Shown piece after piece: positions 52,955 through 61,799 of a stretch of DNA of 64,000 nt; the first letter of the stretch is position 1, and every line of letters begins with the position of its first letter. The position numbers were made by a program, and so were the translations under genes. The notes beneath the pieces are model-generated. The model was not told the origin of the DNA and ran no database searches. It saw only the letters and a list, made by a program, of their open reading frames with translations. This DNA is from Amycolatopsis dendrobii (GTDB lineage: Bacteria > Actinomycetota > Actinomycetes > Mycobacteriales > Pseudonocardiaceae): the NCBI RefSeq assembly GCF_014145675.1, contig NZ_JACGZW010000007.1:310001-374000 (forward strand), in the 5' to 3' direction.

Positions 52955-54181
52955 GTGGCGGTCACCGGTCATGACATCTACAACCAGCTGCACAGCCCTG
53001 GCGACACGACCGGCCTGGACGCGATGGGCGGCGGATGCGGCGACCTCAAATCCATCCATAACGCGGTAGCCGCCAAGCTCACCGAAAGCCAAGCGGCGCT
53101 CAACTCCTTCTGGAAAGGGCAGGCCGCCGAGACCGGCAAGGCCGGGCTGGCCCCGTTGATCGCCACGTCGCACATCGCGGCGGAAAAGATGGACTCGATG
53201 CAGAAGTCCATCGCGGAGCAGTCGGCAGCGTTCAACTACGTGAAGAACGCTGTTGTACCCGTCGCGGAGACCAGGCCTGACGACCAGAAGCTCTCGGACT
53301 ACGTTTCGCTCGGAGCGAGCGACGACGAGATCGCCGCCGCGGAGTTCGACGACAAGACCAAGAAGAACGTCGAGGCCTACGGCCAGTACCAGCTGAGCAC
53401 CGATCCCCGAACCCAGACCATGCCCATGGACTATCCGGCCGCGCACGATCCGGATGTGTCCTCGACGGGCATTACCCCGGATCAGCCGACTCCCGGGACC
53501 GCGACCGGGCGGATCGGCTCCGGTATTGGCCACCATTCGTCCGGTGGCGGTTCGTCGCACAACTACGGCGGCGGCTACAGCAGCGGGCCCAGCGCCTACT
53601 CCGCTCCTCCCGGGGCGGCTGGCATGCAGGCGCCACCGCCGCCCGGGCATGGCGGGGTCGTGACTCCGCCCGTGTCGCCGCCTAATGACAGCACCAGGGC
53701 GGCTTGGGCTGATCCCACGCCGCCTCCGTCAACGCCTCCCACTTGGCAGCCGCCGTCCTCGTCTCCGGTTGGCGGGAATCCTGGGACGGGCGGGGTGAAC
53801 GGCGGTTTCGGTCCGGTCAGCGGGTTCGGCGGCGGCTTCGGGCCGACCGCCGGCGGGAGTGGCAGTGGCGGGTTCGGCCCCGGCGGGTCCGGTTCCGGTG
53901 GCGCGGGCAGCAGTGCCGGACCGCGGGGTGTCGGAGGCGGTACTGGTGCCGGGGCGCTCGGCGAGAGTGCGGGTGCAGCGAGGCCTGGCGCGGGTGGTGC
54001 CGGCGCGGCCGGAGCGAAAGGTCAGCCCGGGATGGGCGGCATGGGCGGCGGCGGCAAGGGCGGCAAAGGCCCTGAGGACGAGGAACATCAGCGCAAAATC
54101 CTGCTGGCCGAAGAAGACCCGGATTCGATTTTCGGGGGTTACGACGGCAATCGGCCTACGCCGCCGGTTATCGGGGCCTAG
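52955..54181 (+). CDS. PPE-like type VII secretion substrate with Gly-rich tail
   Basis: The 408-residue protein has a helical PPE-like N-terminal domain of about 150 residues (MGGGCGDLKSIHNAVAAKLT, then FWKGQAAETGKAGL as the WxG-like turn). A long Gly/Pro/Ser-rich region follows, and the protein ends in an acidic tail (EDEEHQRKILLAEEDPDSIF then TPPVIGA) typical of Pseudonocardiaceae PPE-like proteins. GTG start 1 bp after the DUF3558 stop. With EspG next door, export by an ESX system is likely. No membrane machinery gene is in the window. Confidence 0.82.
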   Translation: MAVTGHDIYNQLHSPGDTTGLDAMGGGCGDLKSIHNAVAAKLTESQAALNSFWKGQAAETGKAGLAPLIATSHIAAEKMDSMQKSIAEQSAAFNYVKNAVVPVAETRPDDQKLSDYVSLGASDDEIAAAEFDDKTKKNVEAYGQYQLSTDPRTQTMPMDYPAAHDPDVSSTGITPDQPTPGTATGRIGSGIGHHSSGGGSSHNYGGGYSSGPSAYSAPPGAAGMQAPPPPGHGGVVTPPVSPPNDSTRAAWADPTPPPSTPPTWQPPSSSPVGGNPGTGGVNGGFGPVSGFGGGFGPTAGGSGSGGFGPGGSGSGGAGSSAGPRGVGGGTGAGALGESAGAARPGAGGAGAAGAKGQPGMGGMGGGGKGGKGPEDEEHQRKILLAEEDPDSIFGGYDGNRPTPPVIGA

Positions 54182-54207
54182 CGGAATGGCGAGGGGAGGA
54201 AAAGCCG

Positions 54208-54957
54208 GTGCTGCGCAAGCCCGTTGAGCTGAGCCTGCAAACCTTCGAAGTGCTGCTGGAACGCCTGAACCTCGGCGACATCCATCCGACGCTGGTTCGC
54301 GGCGCTCTCTGGTACTCGCCGGAGGAAAGACGGCAACTGGCGGCTGACACCGACCGCGAACTGCATAATGTCGGGCTGATGCAGCGTGGACGGCTCAGCG
54401 ACGAGTTCGTCGAGACGATGCATTTGCTGCAGCGTCCGGGTGTCGAGTACTACTCATGGGTGAAATCGGATCGTGGCGAGCGGACGGTGCGTGCCGCCGC
54501 GAGCGGCCGGGACGCGGCGACTGTCGTTGCGGTGAACCAGAAGTTGTACATCGCGCCGTGTTCGGCGGATACGTTGGTTCGGGAGTTCATCGCGCTGCTG
54601 CCGGAGGCTCAGGCTGCGCGGGTTCTTTCGCTTAACTGTTCCGACGAGGACCTCAACCTGGTCAAGAACGGCAGCCAGCCGTCTGGGCGGACGAGTCCGA
54701 GTGTTCGGGACGCCAAGCAGGTACTGCAGTGGCTTGACAAGCCGCACACGTACTTCGGGCGGCTGTACGTCGCGGTCCGGGACAGTCGCGGGAAGCGGCG
54801 GCGCAACGAGAATCCGCCGGGGTGGGCGGATATGGAGGAGGGGCGGATCCTGTTCGGGGTGGACAAGTCCGGATGGATCAGCTTGGCCGGGGCTGGGCCG
54901 CAGGAGATGGCGAAGAAGGTGCAGCAGTTGGAGAACGAGCTGCGTTCTGGACGGTGA
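54208..54957 (+). CDS. EspG-family ESX substrate chaperone
   Basis: The 249-residue protein matches the EspG fold: ELSLQTFEVLLERLNLGDIHPTL at the N terminus, a variable middle and the ending FGRLYVAVRDSRGKRRRNE, then GWADMEEGRILFGVDKSGWISLAGAG. EspG binds the tip of PE-PPE substrate dimers in the cytoplasm and delivers them to the ESX system. GAGGAAAAGCCG precedes the GTG. It is the last intact gene of the cassette. Confidence 0.88.
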   Translation: MLRKPVELSLQTFEVLLERLNLGDIHPTLVRGALWYSPEERRQLAADTDRELHNVGLMQRGRLSDEFVETMHLLQRPGVEYYSWVKSDRGERTVRAAASGRDAATVVAVNQKLYIAPCSADTLVREFIALLPEAQAARVLSLNCSDEDLNLVKNGSQPSGRTSPSVRDAKQVLQWLDKPHTYFGRLYVAVRDSRGKRRRNENPPGWADMEEGRILFGVDKSGWISLAGAGPQEMAKKVQQLENELRSGR

Positions 54958-54990
54958 GCTGCCCATCACCGCCGTTATCTAGCGCCGGGA

Positions 54991-55440
54991 ATGCTCTGCC
55001 ATCGCACGGTGCACCAGCCGTGCCTGCGCCCAATCGCCACCACTGCCGAGGTTGAGTCTGGCCCTTGCCGTGCCGTAAGCACGGCACAGGTGGAAGGGTT
55101 AGGGACCAAGGTCGTCAACGCCGCGATGGAGGGCGACCAGAGCGGGAAGAGTTGCGTGGACCTACGCCGGCGAGTACGGCACCGCCAACGCTGGCCTTGC
55201 TCCCGGCAACAAGGACGGCCTCAGCAGCCGGTACGCCAGCAGCGAAGACGGCACATTAGCTTCGCTCACCCCGCTGTCAGCTACGCGCAGGGAGGGGAGG
55301 GAGAAGGCGTCTGCACACTGGCAGCCGGAGTCCGGGACGATCTTCTCTTCACTGTGATTGCCCGGCTGGACACCGGAAATCCGCATTTTTCCAACCCGTC
55401 TCGGCCAAGATCGCCAGTTTCGGCATCCAGCACCTGAAAT
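54991..55440 (+). pseudogene. Decayed DUF3558 lipoprotein gene
   Basis: Three frames in succession match the intact DUF3558 protein of this cassette. Frame one gives CRAVSTAQVEGLGTKVVNAA and GDQSGKSC (cf. CSALPTSEVEKAGGKV, GKSC). A shift at about 55156 gives WTYAGEYGTANAGLAPGNKDG (cf. WTFDGGGGNVSAGFFSGNKRG). Back in the first frame come HPAVSYAQGGEGEGVCTLAA and GVRDDLLFTV (cf. GYPSVVYSKGDEGTGSCALA, GVRDDLTYTV). A third frame ends PVSAKIASFGIQHLKS. No signal peptide or lipobox remains at the 5' end. Confidence 0.8.
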
Positions 55441-55460
55441 CCACACACCACTCATAAAAA

Positions 55461-55489
55461 GGGCCGCCCGGAGAATCTCCGGGCGGCCC
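55461..55489 (-). terminator. Terminator of the amino acid ABC operon
   Basis: On the minus strand the stem GGGCCGCCCGGAGA/TCTCCGGGCGGCCC is followed by TTTTTATG. It lies 9 bp downstream of the ATPase gene stop. Confidence 0.88.
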
Positions 55490-55497
55490 CACGAACC

Positions 55498-56271
55498 TCA
55501 AGCGTTCGGGTTCAGCACCCGAGCCAAGAACGACTTCGTCCGTTCATGCTTCGGATCCCCGATCACCTCGTCCGGAGAACCAGACTCCACGACAACCCCG
55601 CCGTCCATGAAGAAGACCTTGTCGGCCACCTCGCGGGCGAACTGCATTTCGTGGGTTACCACGACCATCGTCATGCCGTCCTTGGCCAGTTGGCGCATGA
55701 CGCCGAGGACGTCGCCCACCAACTCCGGGTCCAAAGCGGACGTCGGCTCGTCGAAGAGCATCAGCTTCGGTTGCATCGCCAGCGCTCGTGCGATGGCGAC
55801 CCGTTGCTGCTGGCCGCCCGAAAGCTGGCCGGGGTAGGAACGGGCCTTGTCCGCCAGGCCGACGCGGTCCAGCAGTTCCAGAGCCCGTTCCCGGACCTGG
55901 CCCCGAGGCTCCCGGCGGACCTGGACCGGGGCCTCCATGACGTTTTCCAGCGCCGTCATGTGCGGGAACAAATTGAACCGCTGGAACACCATGCCGATGT
56001 TCTTGCGCTGCTCAGCGATTTCCTTGTCGCGCAGCTCGTGCAGCCTGCCGCCGCGTTCGCGGTAGCCGACTAGCACTCCGTCGACATACAGCCTGCCCGC
56101 GTCGATTTTCTCCAGGTGATTGATACAGCGCAGCAGGGTGGACTTGCCGGAACCGGACGGGCCGATCAGGCAGAGCACCTCTCGGTCGTGCACTTCCAGG
56201 TCGATGCCCTTCAGCACGTCGAGCGAGCCGAAGCTCTTGCACACCTTTTGCGCGGAAACGACGGGAGTCAC
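55498..56271 (-). CDS. Polar amino acid ABC transporter ATPase
   Basis: The 257-residue protein has Walker A LIGPSGSGKSTLLRCIN, Q-loop VFQRFNLFPHMT, signature LSGGQQQRVAIARAL, Walker B LMLFDEPTSALDPELV and the switch VVTHEMQFA. This is the GlnQ/HisP subgroup. It is translationally coupled to the permease (4-bp overlap) and is the last gene of a three-gene import operon. Confidence 0.95.
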   Translation of the reverse strand: MTPVVSAQKVCKSFGSLDVLKGIDLEVHDREVLCLIGPSGSGKSTLLRCINHLEKIDAGRLYVDGVLVGYRERGGRLHELRDKEIAEQRKNIGMVFQRFNLFPHMTALENVMEAPVQVRREPRGQVRERALELLDRVGLADKARSYPGQLSGGQQQRVAIARALAMQPKLMLFDEPTSALDPELVGDVLGVMRQLAKDGMTMVVVTHEMQFAREVADKVFFMDGGVVVESGSPDEVIGDPKHERTKSFLARVLNPNA

Positions 56272-57227
56272 TGCACGCTACCCCCGGATCCGCTGCCGCC
56301 ACTGCCGAAGCGGAAGCCCAGCATTCGCGCTCCCCACTTGTTCTTCTGTGCGGTCGCCCGTGAGGTGCCGCGGGCGAAATACCGCTCGATGTAAACCTGC
56401 ACGACCGTCAGCACCGACGTCATGAACAAATACCACGTCGCCGCGACGATCAGCAGCGGCACTGTCTTGTAGTTCTGCGAATAAATCGTCTGCGCCGACA
56501 CGAACAGCTCGAAGTATCCGATGACGACGACCAGCGACGTGGTCTTCAACATCGAGATGGTCTCGTTGCCGGTGGGCGGGATGATCACCCGCATCGCCTG
56601 CGGCAGGATGATCCGGCGCAAGGTCTTGCCCCGGCTCATGCCCAGCGCGGACGACGCCTCCAGCTGACCGCTGTCGACGGACTGGAGGCCGCCGCGGACG
56701 ATTTCCGCCATGTACGCCGCCTCGTTCAGGCCGAGGCCCAGCAACGAGGCGACGAACTGGTTGATCAGCGTGTTCGTGTCCCAGCTGATGAAGGTCGGCC
56801 CGAACGGGATGCCGAGGCCGATTTTCGGGTACGCCAGCGCCAGGAAGTTCCAGATCACCAGCTGAGCGATCAACGGCGTGCCGCGGAACAGCCAGATGTA
56901 GATCGACGCTGCGCCCGACATCAGCAGGTTCGGCGACAGGCGCATCACCGCGAGCAGTACGCCGCCGACAATGCCGATGAGCATCGAGAGCACCGTGAGC
57001 AGCAACGTGTTCCGCAGGCCGTTGAGAATCCGGTTGTCGAAGAGGTACTCGCCGACGACCGGCCACTGCAACGCGGAATTCGTGACGACGCTGCGGATCA
57101 CGATGAACGCGACGAACACGATGATCACGCCGGCGATCCAGCGTCCGTAATGCCGGACCGGGACCGCCTTGATCGGGGTGGTGTCGACCTCCTGCCAGGA
57201 ATCGGCGGGGCCGGGGGGAGTGGACAC
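56268..57227 (-). CDS. Polar amino acid ABC transporter permease
   Basis: The 319-residue protein has an extra N-terminal segment with one helix (WIAGVIIVFVAFIVIRSVV) before the HisM-type permease core: GLRNTLLLTVLSMLIGIVGGVLL, IWLFRGTPLIAQLVIW and the EAA loop NEAAYMAEIVRGGLQSVDSGQLEASSALG. It forms the membrane channel with the ATPase. Confidence 0.94.
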   Translation of the reverse strand: MSTPPGPADSWQEVDTTPIKAVPVRHYGRWIAGVIIVFVAFIVIRSVVTNSALQWPVVGEYLFDNRILNGLRNTLLLTVLSMLIGIVGGVLLAVMRLSPNLLMSGAASIYIWLFRGTPLIAQLVIWNFLALAYPKIGLGIPFGPTFISWDTNTLINQFVASLLGLGLNEAAYMAEIVRGGLQSVDSGQLEASSALGMSRGKTLRRIILPQAMRVIIPPTGNETISMLKTTSLVVVIGYFELFVSAQTIYSQNYKTVPLLIVAATWYLFMTSVLTVVQVYIERYFARGTSRATAQKNKWGARMLGFRFGSGGSGSGGSVQ

Positions 57228-57250
57228 GAGTAACTAAGTCCTCAGTTTCG

Positions 57251-58168
57251 TCAGGAAGCGGACGGGTTGATCTCCGACTTGGTGATGGCACCGGAACCCG
57301 ACAAGCCCCACTTGTCCAGGATCTTCTTGTAGATTCCGCTGTCGATCAGCTTCTGCACGGCGCCCTGCACGGCCTTGCCGAATTCGCCGCTGCCCTTCGG
57401 GAGCACGATCCCGTACGGCGCGGTGTCGTACGGCGCGCCCGCGGACTCCAGCTGACCGCTGGTCTGCTTCACCGCGTAGTCGATGACCGGCGAGTCGGCC
57501 AGTTCGGCCTGCACGCGCTTCGCGGTCAGCGCCAGGTTCACGTCGGTCTGCGCCTGGAACTGGGTGATGTTGATCGGCTGCTTGCCCGCCTTGGTGCACG
57601 CGGTGTTGCGCTTGCCGAGATCGTCGACCTGCGTGGTGCCCTTCTGCACGGCCACGTTCTTGCCGCACAGGTCGTCCACCGAGATTTTGTCCGGATTGCC
57701 CTTGAGCACCGCGAGCGAGGTGCCCGCGCTGTAGTACGAAATCATGTCGACGGTCTGCATCCGCTCGGCGTTGATCGTGAACGACGAGATGCCCATTTCG
57801 TACTTCTTCGCCGAAATACCGGGAATGATGCCGTCGAACGCCGAGTTCTGGAACTCCGTCTGCACGCCGAGCACCTGGCCGACCGCGGTGGCGAGGTCGA
57901 CGTCGAAGCCGGTCGCCTTGCCGTTCTCGACGAATTCGTTCGGCGGGTAGGTCTGGTCCTGCCCGATCACGATCTTGCCGTCGGCCTTGATGTCGGCGGG
58001 CACCATCGCGGCCAGCGCCGCGTCCTTCTGCGCGGTCGGCGCGCTTTCGGCTCCGCCGGGAGCCTGGCTGGAACCCGCGTCGGTGCCGCCAGATCCGTTG
58101 CCGCCCGCGCCGCACGCCATCGTCATGCCGACCAGCGCGAAAGCGGGGAGAAGGGCGAGTGCCTTCAT
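57251..58168 (-). CDS. Amino acid ABC transporter substrate-binding lipoprotein
   Basis: The 305-residue protein has a signal peptide with lipobox VGMTMACGAG (Cys19) and a family 3 extracellular solute-binding domain: IVIGQDQTYPPNEFVENGKATGFDVDLATAVGQVLG, AFDGIIPGISAKKYEMGISSF and YGIVLPKGSGEFGKAVQGAV. It captures a polar amino acid, type unknown, and hands it to the permease. The ATG at 58168 follows GAGGACAG; an in-frame start at 58258 is less likely. Confidence 0.94.
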   Translation of the reverse strand: MKALALLPAFALVGMTMACGAGGNGSGGTDAGSSQAPGGAESAPTAQKDAALAAMVPADIKADGKIVIGQDQTYPPNEFVENGKATGFDVDLATAVGQVLGVQTEFQNSAFDGIIPGISAKKYEMGISSFTINAERMQTVDMISYYSAGTSLAVLKGNPDKISVDDLCGKNVAVQKGTTQVDDLGKRNTACTKAGKQPINITQFQAQTDVNLALTAKRVQAELADSPVIDYAVKQTSGQLESAGAPYDTAPYGIVLPKGSGEFGKAVQGAVQKLIDSGIYKKILDKWGLSGSGAITKSEINPSAS

Positions 58169-58343
58169 TTGCTGTCCTCGGGCCACTTCGTCACTCCTCG
58201 TAGTTCTCAAGGGCTGAGAGCTGGCATATTGCCACTCGGAAGCGGGTATGCACAGCACTGGTGCGTCACGGGGAAGTTTCGCACAGGACTTGCCGGAAGA
58301 CGGGTGTCACGGCCGCTCGGCGCGGTAAGTCAGGATGTCTCCC

Positions 58344-59996
58344 ATGAACAGCAACCCCGGTCCCCGGCTGCCGCCAGCCGGACGACGTGCGCGAACGGTG
58401 AAAGGCCGCCGCGCGGCCCGGCCCGGCGCGCAGTTCGACGGCTACCTCGCCCCGGAGCGGCCGCACGCCGGCGCGTACGACGAGATGTTCGCGCCCGACG
58501 GCACGGTTCGCGGCCCGTATCGCGCGCTGTACGGCTCGATCGCCGCGCTCGACGCCAGCGACCTCACCAATCGCTCGCAGGCGCTCGACCGGGCGATGGT
58601 GGACCAGGGGATCACGTTCTCGCTGTCCGGCCAGGAACGGCCGTTTCCGCTCGACCTCGTGCCCCGCGTCATCCAGGCGACCGAATGGTCCCGGCTCGAA
58701 CGCGGCGTGACACAGCGTGTCCGGGCGCTGGAGGCGTTCCTCGCCGACGTCTACGGCGACCGGCAGATCCTGCGCGACGGCGTCCTGCCGCGCAGGCTGA
58801 TCACCTCGTGCGAGCACTTCCACCGCGAGGCATACGGGATCAAACCGCCCAACGGCGTGCGGATCCACGTCTCCGGCGTCGACCTCGTCCGCGACGAAGA
58901 GGGCACGTTTCGCGTCCTGGAGGACAATCTCCGCAACCCGTCCGGCGTGTCCTACGTGATGGAGAACCGGCGCACGATGGCGCGCGTGTTCCCGGACCTG
59001 TTCGCGCGACACCGGGTCCGGCCGGTCGGTGACTACGCGTCACATCTGCTTCGCGCACTGCGAGCGGCGGCCGCGCCGAACGTCGCCGACCCGATGGTCG
59101 TCGTGCTCACCCCCGGCGTCTACAACTCGGCCTACTTCGAGCATTCGCTGCTCGCCCGGCTGATGGGCGTCGAGCTGGTCGAGGGCCGCGACATGTTCTG
59201 CCGCGACAACGTGGTCTACCTGCGCACCACCGAGGGCGAACGCCAGGTCGACGTCATCTACCGGCGGATCGACGACGAGTTCCTCGACCCGGTGCACCAC
59301 CGGCCGGATTCGGTGCTGGGCGTCGCGGGCATCCTCAACGCGGCTCGCGCGGGCAACGTGGTGGTGGCGAACGCGGTCGGCAACGGCGTCGGCGACGACA
59401 AGCTCGTCTACACCTACGTGCCGGAAATGGTGCGCTACTACCTGAACGAGAAACCCATCCTGCCCAATGTGGACACTTTCCGGTGCTGGCTGCCGGACGA
59501 GTTCGACCACGTCATGCAGCACGCCGACGAATTGGTGATCAAACCGGTCGAGGGCTCCGGCGGATACGGCATCGTCTTCGGACCGGACGCGTCCAAAAAG
59601 GAGCTCGACGCGTTGCGCCGAAAGGTGCGCGCGAACCGGCGCGGCTGGATCGCGCAGCCGGTGGTGCAGCTGTCGACCGTTCCGTCCAAGGTGGACGACC
59701 GACTCGCGCCGCGACACGTGGACCTGCGGCCGTTCGCGGTCAACGACGGCAAGGAGATCTTCGTGCTGCCCGGCGGGCTCACCCGGGTCGCACTGCCCGA
59801 GGGCAGCCTCGTGGTGAACTCGTCGCAGGGCGGCGGTTCGAAGGACACCTGGGTGCTCGCTTCGCGGTCCTCGACCTCCGAGCAGGAACTCGACCGTCCC
59901 GCGCTCGGTGACGTGTCCGTTGTGGACGGTGTCGCCGCGGAACAGGGCCCGGAACTGTCCACGTCGCAGCAGCAACAACAGCAACAGCAGAGCTGA
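58344..59996 (+). CDS. Circularly permuted type 2 ATP-grasp protein
   Basis: The 550-residue protein is a CP_ATPgrasp_2 (COG2308) enzyme: YDEMFAPDGTVRGPYRALYG, SGQERPFPLDLVPRVI, FHREAYGIKPPNGVRIHVSG, LRNPSGVSYVMENRR, GNGVGDDKLVYTYVPEM, LVIKPVEGSGGYGIVFG and the C-terminal RPFAVNDGKEIFVLPGGLTRVAL. ATP-grasp enzymes of this group are predicted to make peptide or amide bonds; the product is unknown. It ends in an unusual tail STSQQQQQQQQS. The start is ATG 58344 or 58335. The alpha-E and transglutaminase genes follow in an operon. Confidence 0.9.
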   Translation: MNSNPGPRLPPAGRRARTVKGRRAARPGAQFDGYLAPERPHAGAYDEMFAPDGTVRGPYRALYGSIAALDASDLTNRSQALDRAMVDQGITFSLSGQERPFPLDLVPRVIQATEWSRLERGVTQRVRALEAFLADVYGDRQILRDGVLPRRLITSCEHFHREAYGIKPPNGVRIHVSGVDLVRDEEGTFRVLEDNLRNPSGVSYVMENRRTMARVFPDLFARHRVRPVGDYASHLLRALRAAAAPNVADPMVVVLTPGVYNSAYFEHSLLARLMGVELVEGRDMFCRDNVVYLRTTEGERQVDVIYRRIDDEFLDPVHHRPDSVLGVAGILNAARAGNVVVANAVGNGVGDDKLVYTYVPEMVRYYLNEKPILPNVDTFRCWLPDEFDHVMQHADELVIKPVEGSGGYGIVFGPDASKKELDALRRKVRANRRGWIAQPVVQLSTVPSKVDDRLAPRHVDLRPFAVNDGKEIFVLPGGLTRVALPEGSLVVNSSQGGGSKDTWVLASRSSTSEQELDRPALGDVSVVDGVAAEQGPELSTSQQQQQQQQS

Positions 59997-60009
59997 GGGA
60001 GGGAAATCC

Positions 60010-60960
60010 ATGATGCTGGCCCGCAACGCGGAGTCGCTGTACTGGATCGGCCGTTACGTCGAACGCGCCGACGACACCTCCCGCATCCTGAACGTTTCGG
60101 TGCATCAGCTGCTGGAAGACGCGAGCGTCGATCCGGACCACGTCAGCCGTCAGCTGCTCGCCGTGCTCGGCATCCCGTTCGACGCGGGTGACGCGCTCGA
60201 CGTGTGGAAGCTGACCGAACTGGTCGCCTACGCGAAGGACAATCCGTCGTCCATCGTCGGTTCGATCAACTCCGCGCGCGAGAACACCCGCGGCGCGCGC
60301 GAGGTCGTTTCGACCGAGCTGTGGGAATGCCTGAATGCGACCTGGAACGCGGTGCCCGACCGGCAGCGTTACGCCCGCCGCGCCGGACCGCACGCCTTCT
60401 TGTCCTTTGTGGAGGAACGGGCGGCGATGTTCGCCGGGCTCGCCGATTCCACGATGAGCCGCGACGACGGCTGGCTGTTCCTGGTGCTCGGCCGATCGGT
60501 TGAACGTGCGGACATGGTGGTGCGGCTGCTGCTTTCGCGGGTTTCCGACCGCGCGTCGTCGCCGGGGTGGATGACCGTGCTTCGCTCAGCGGGTGCGCAG
60601 GACACCTATCTGCGCACCAATCGCGGCGCACTCGACGCGGCGCGCGTGGTGCAATTCCTGCTCCGGGACACGTTGTTCCCGCGTTCGGTCTTCCACGCGT
60701 TGCGCCAGGCGGAGGATTGTTTACGCCAGCTCGATCCGGGAATCAACGCTCGGGGCAACGAAAAGTCCGAGGCCGTCCGGCTGCTCGGCCGCGCCCGCAG
60801 CGAGCTGGAATTCCTCCACCCCGCGGCACTGCTGGACGACCTGCCGCGCCGGCTGCGCGGATTGCAGGAAGCGATCAAGGAAATCGGGGAAGCGGTGTCC
60901 ATGCAGTACTTCCACACGTCGCCGTGGGTGGCGTGGAGCGGTGCGGAGGTGTCCCTGTGA
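60010..60960 (+). CDS. Alpha-E domain protein (COG2307)
   Basis: The 316-residue protein is almost wholly helical and starts MMLARNAESLYWIGRYVERADDTSRIL, the family hallmark, repeated as LFLVLGRSVERADMVVRLLL in the second half. The family is always linked to ATP-grasp and transglutaminase-like genes but has no known activity. The ATG follows GGGAGGGAAATCC. It overlaps the transglutaminase start as GTGA. Confidence 0.9.
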   Translation: MMLARNAESLYWIGRYVERADDTSRILNVSVHQLLEDASVDPDHVSRQLLAVLGIPFDAGDALDVWKLTELVAYAKDNPSSIVGSINSARENTRGAREVVSTELWECLNATWNAVPDRQRYARRAGPHAFLSFVEERAAMFAGLADSTMSRDDGWLFLVLGRSVERADMVVRLLLSRVSDRASSPGWMTVLRSAGAQDTYLRTNRGALDAARVVQFLLRDTLFPRSVFHALRQAEDCLRQLDPGINARGNEKSEAVRLLGRARSELEFLHPAALLDDLPRRLRGLQEAIKEIGEAVSMQYFHTSPWVAWSGAEVSL

Positions 60961-61799
60961 CCTGGCAATTGCGGGTGACGCACCGGACCGGCTACCGGTA
61001 CGCGACACCGGCCACCCAGTCGTACAACGAAGCCCGGCTCACCCCGCGCTCGGACCGGCGGCAGACCACTTTGGCCACCCGCATCGAAACCTCGCCAGCC
61101 ACCCGGGCTTATCGCTACACCGATTACTGGGGCACCGACGTCACCTCGTTCGACCTGCACGCGCCGCACACCGAGTTCACCGTGCTCGCGACGTCGGTGG
61201 TGGAGACCGCCGACGAAGCCGAACCGGTGCGTTCGGCGACGTGGAAGGACCTGCAGAGCGAGACCGTCCGCGATCAGCGCACGGAGTATTTGACGCCGAC
61301 GCCGTACACGCCGAACGACCAGGAACTGTCCAAACAGGCCCGAGCGCTGCGCAAGGGATTGGACCCGGCGGACGCGGTGCTCGCGATCTGCGGCTGGGTG
61401 AACGAGCAGTTGAAATACCAGCCGGGCACCACCGGCGTGCACAGCACGGCGACCGATTCGTGGCGGGCGCGCGAGGGCGTGTGCCAGGACTTCGCGCACG
61501 TCACGCTGGTGATGCTGCGGGCGATCGGCATCCCGGCCCGGTACTGCTCGGGGTACCTGCACACCAAACCGGAGGCCAAGCTCGGCGAGAAGGTGGAGGG
61601 CGAGAGCCACGCCTGGGTCGACGTGTGGACCGGCGGCTGGTGGGCGCACGATCCGACGAACGCGATCCCGGTCGGGCCGCGGCACGTGTGGGTCGCGACC
61701 GGCCGGGATTACGCGGATGTGGCTCCGCTGAAGGGGATCTTCACCGGGGCCAGCCAGTCCACTTTGGATGTTTCGGTGGAACTGACCCGGATGGCTTGA
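60957..61799 (+). CDS. Transglutaminase-like protein (COG1305)
   Basis: The 280-residue protein has a Bact_transglu_N beta domain (VTHRTGYRYATPATQSYNEARLTPRS) and a transglutaminase-like papain fold with the triad Cys in REGVCQDFAHV, His in GESHAWVDVWT and Asp in WWAHDPTN. No signal peptide is present. It probably cleaves or forms amide bonds, completing the presumed peptide-handling operon. It starts with a GTG overlapping the alpha-E stop. Confidence 0.92.
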   Translation: MTWQLRVTHRTGYRYATPATQSYNEARLTPRSDRRQTTLATRIETSPATRAYRYTDYWGTDVTSFDLHAPHTEFTVLATSVVETADEAEPVRSATWKDLQSETVRDQRTEYLTPTPYTPNDQELSKQARALRKGLDPADAVLAICGWVNEQLKYQPGTTGVHSTATDSWRAREGVCQDFAHVTLVMLRAIGIPARYCSGYLHTKPEAKLGEKVEGESHAWVDVWTGGWWAHDPTNAIPVGPRHVWVATGRDYADVAPLKGIFTGASQSTLDVSVELTRMA

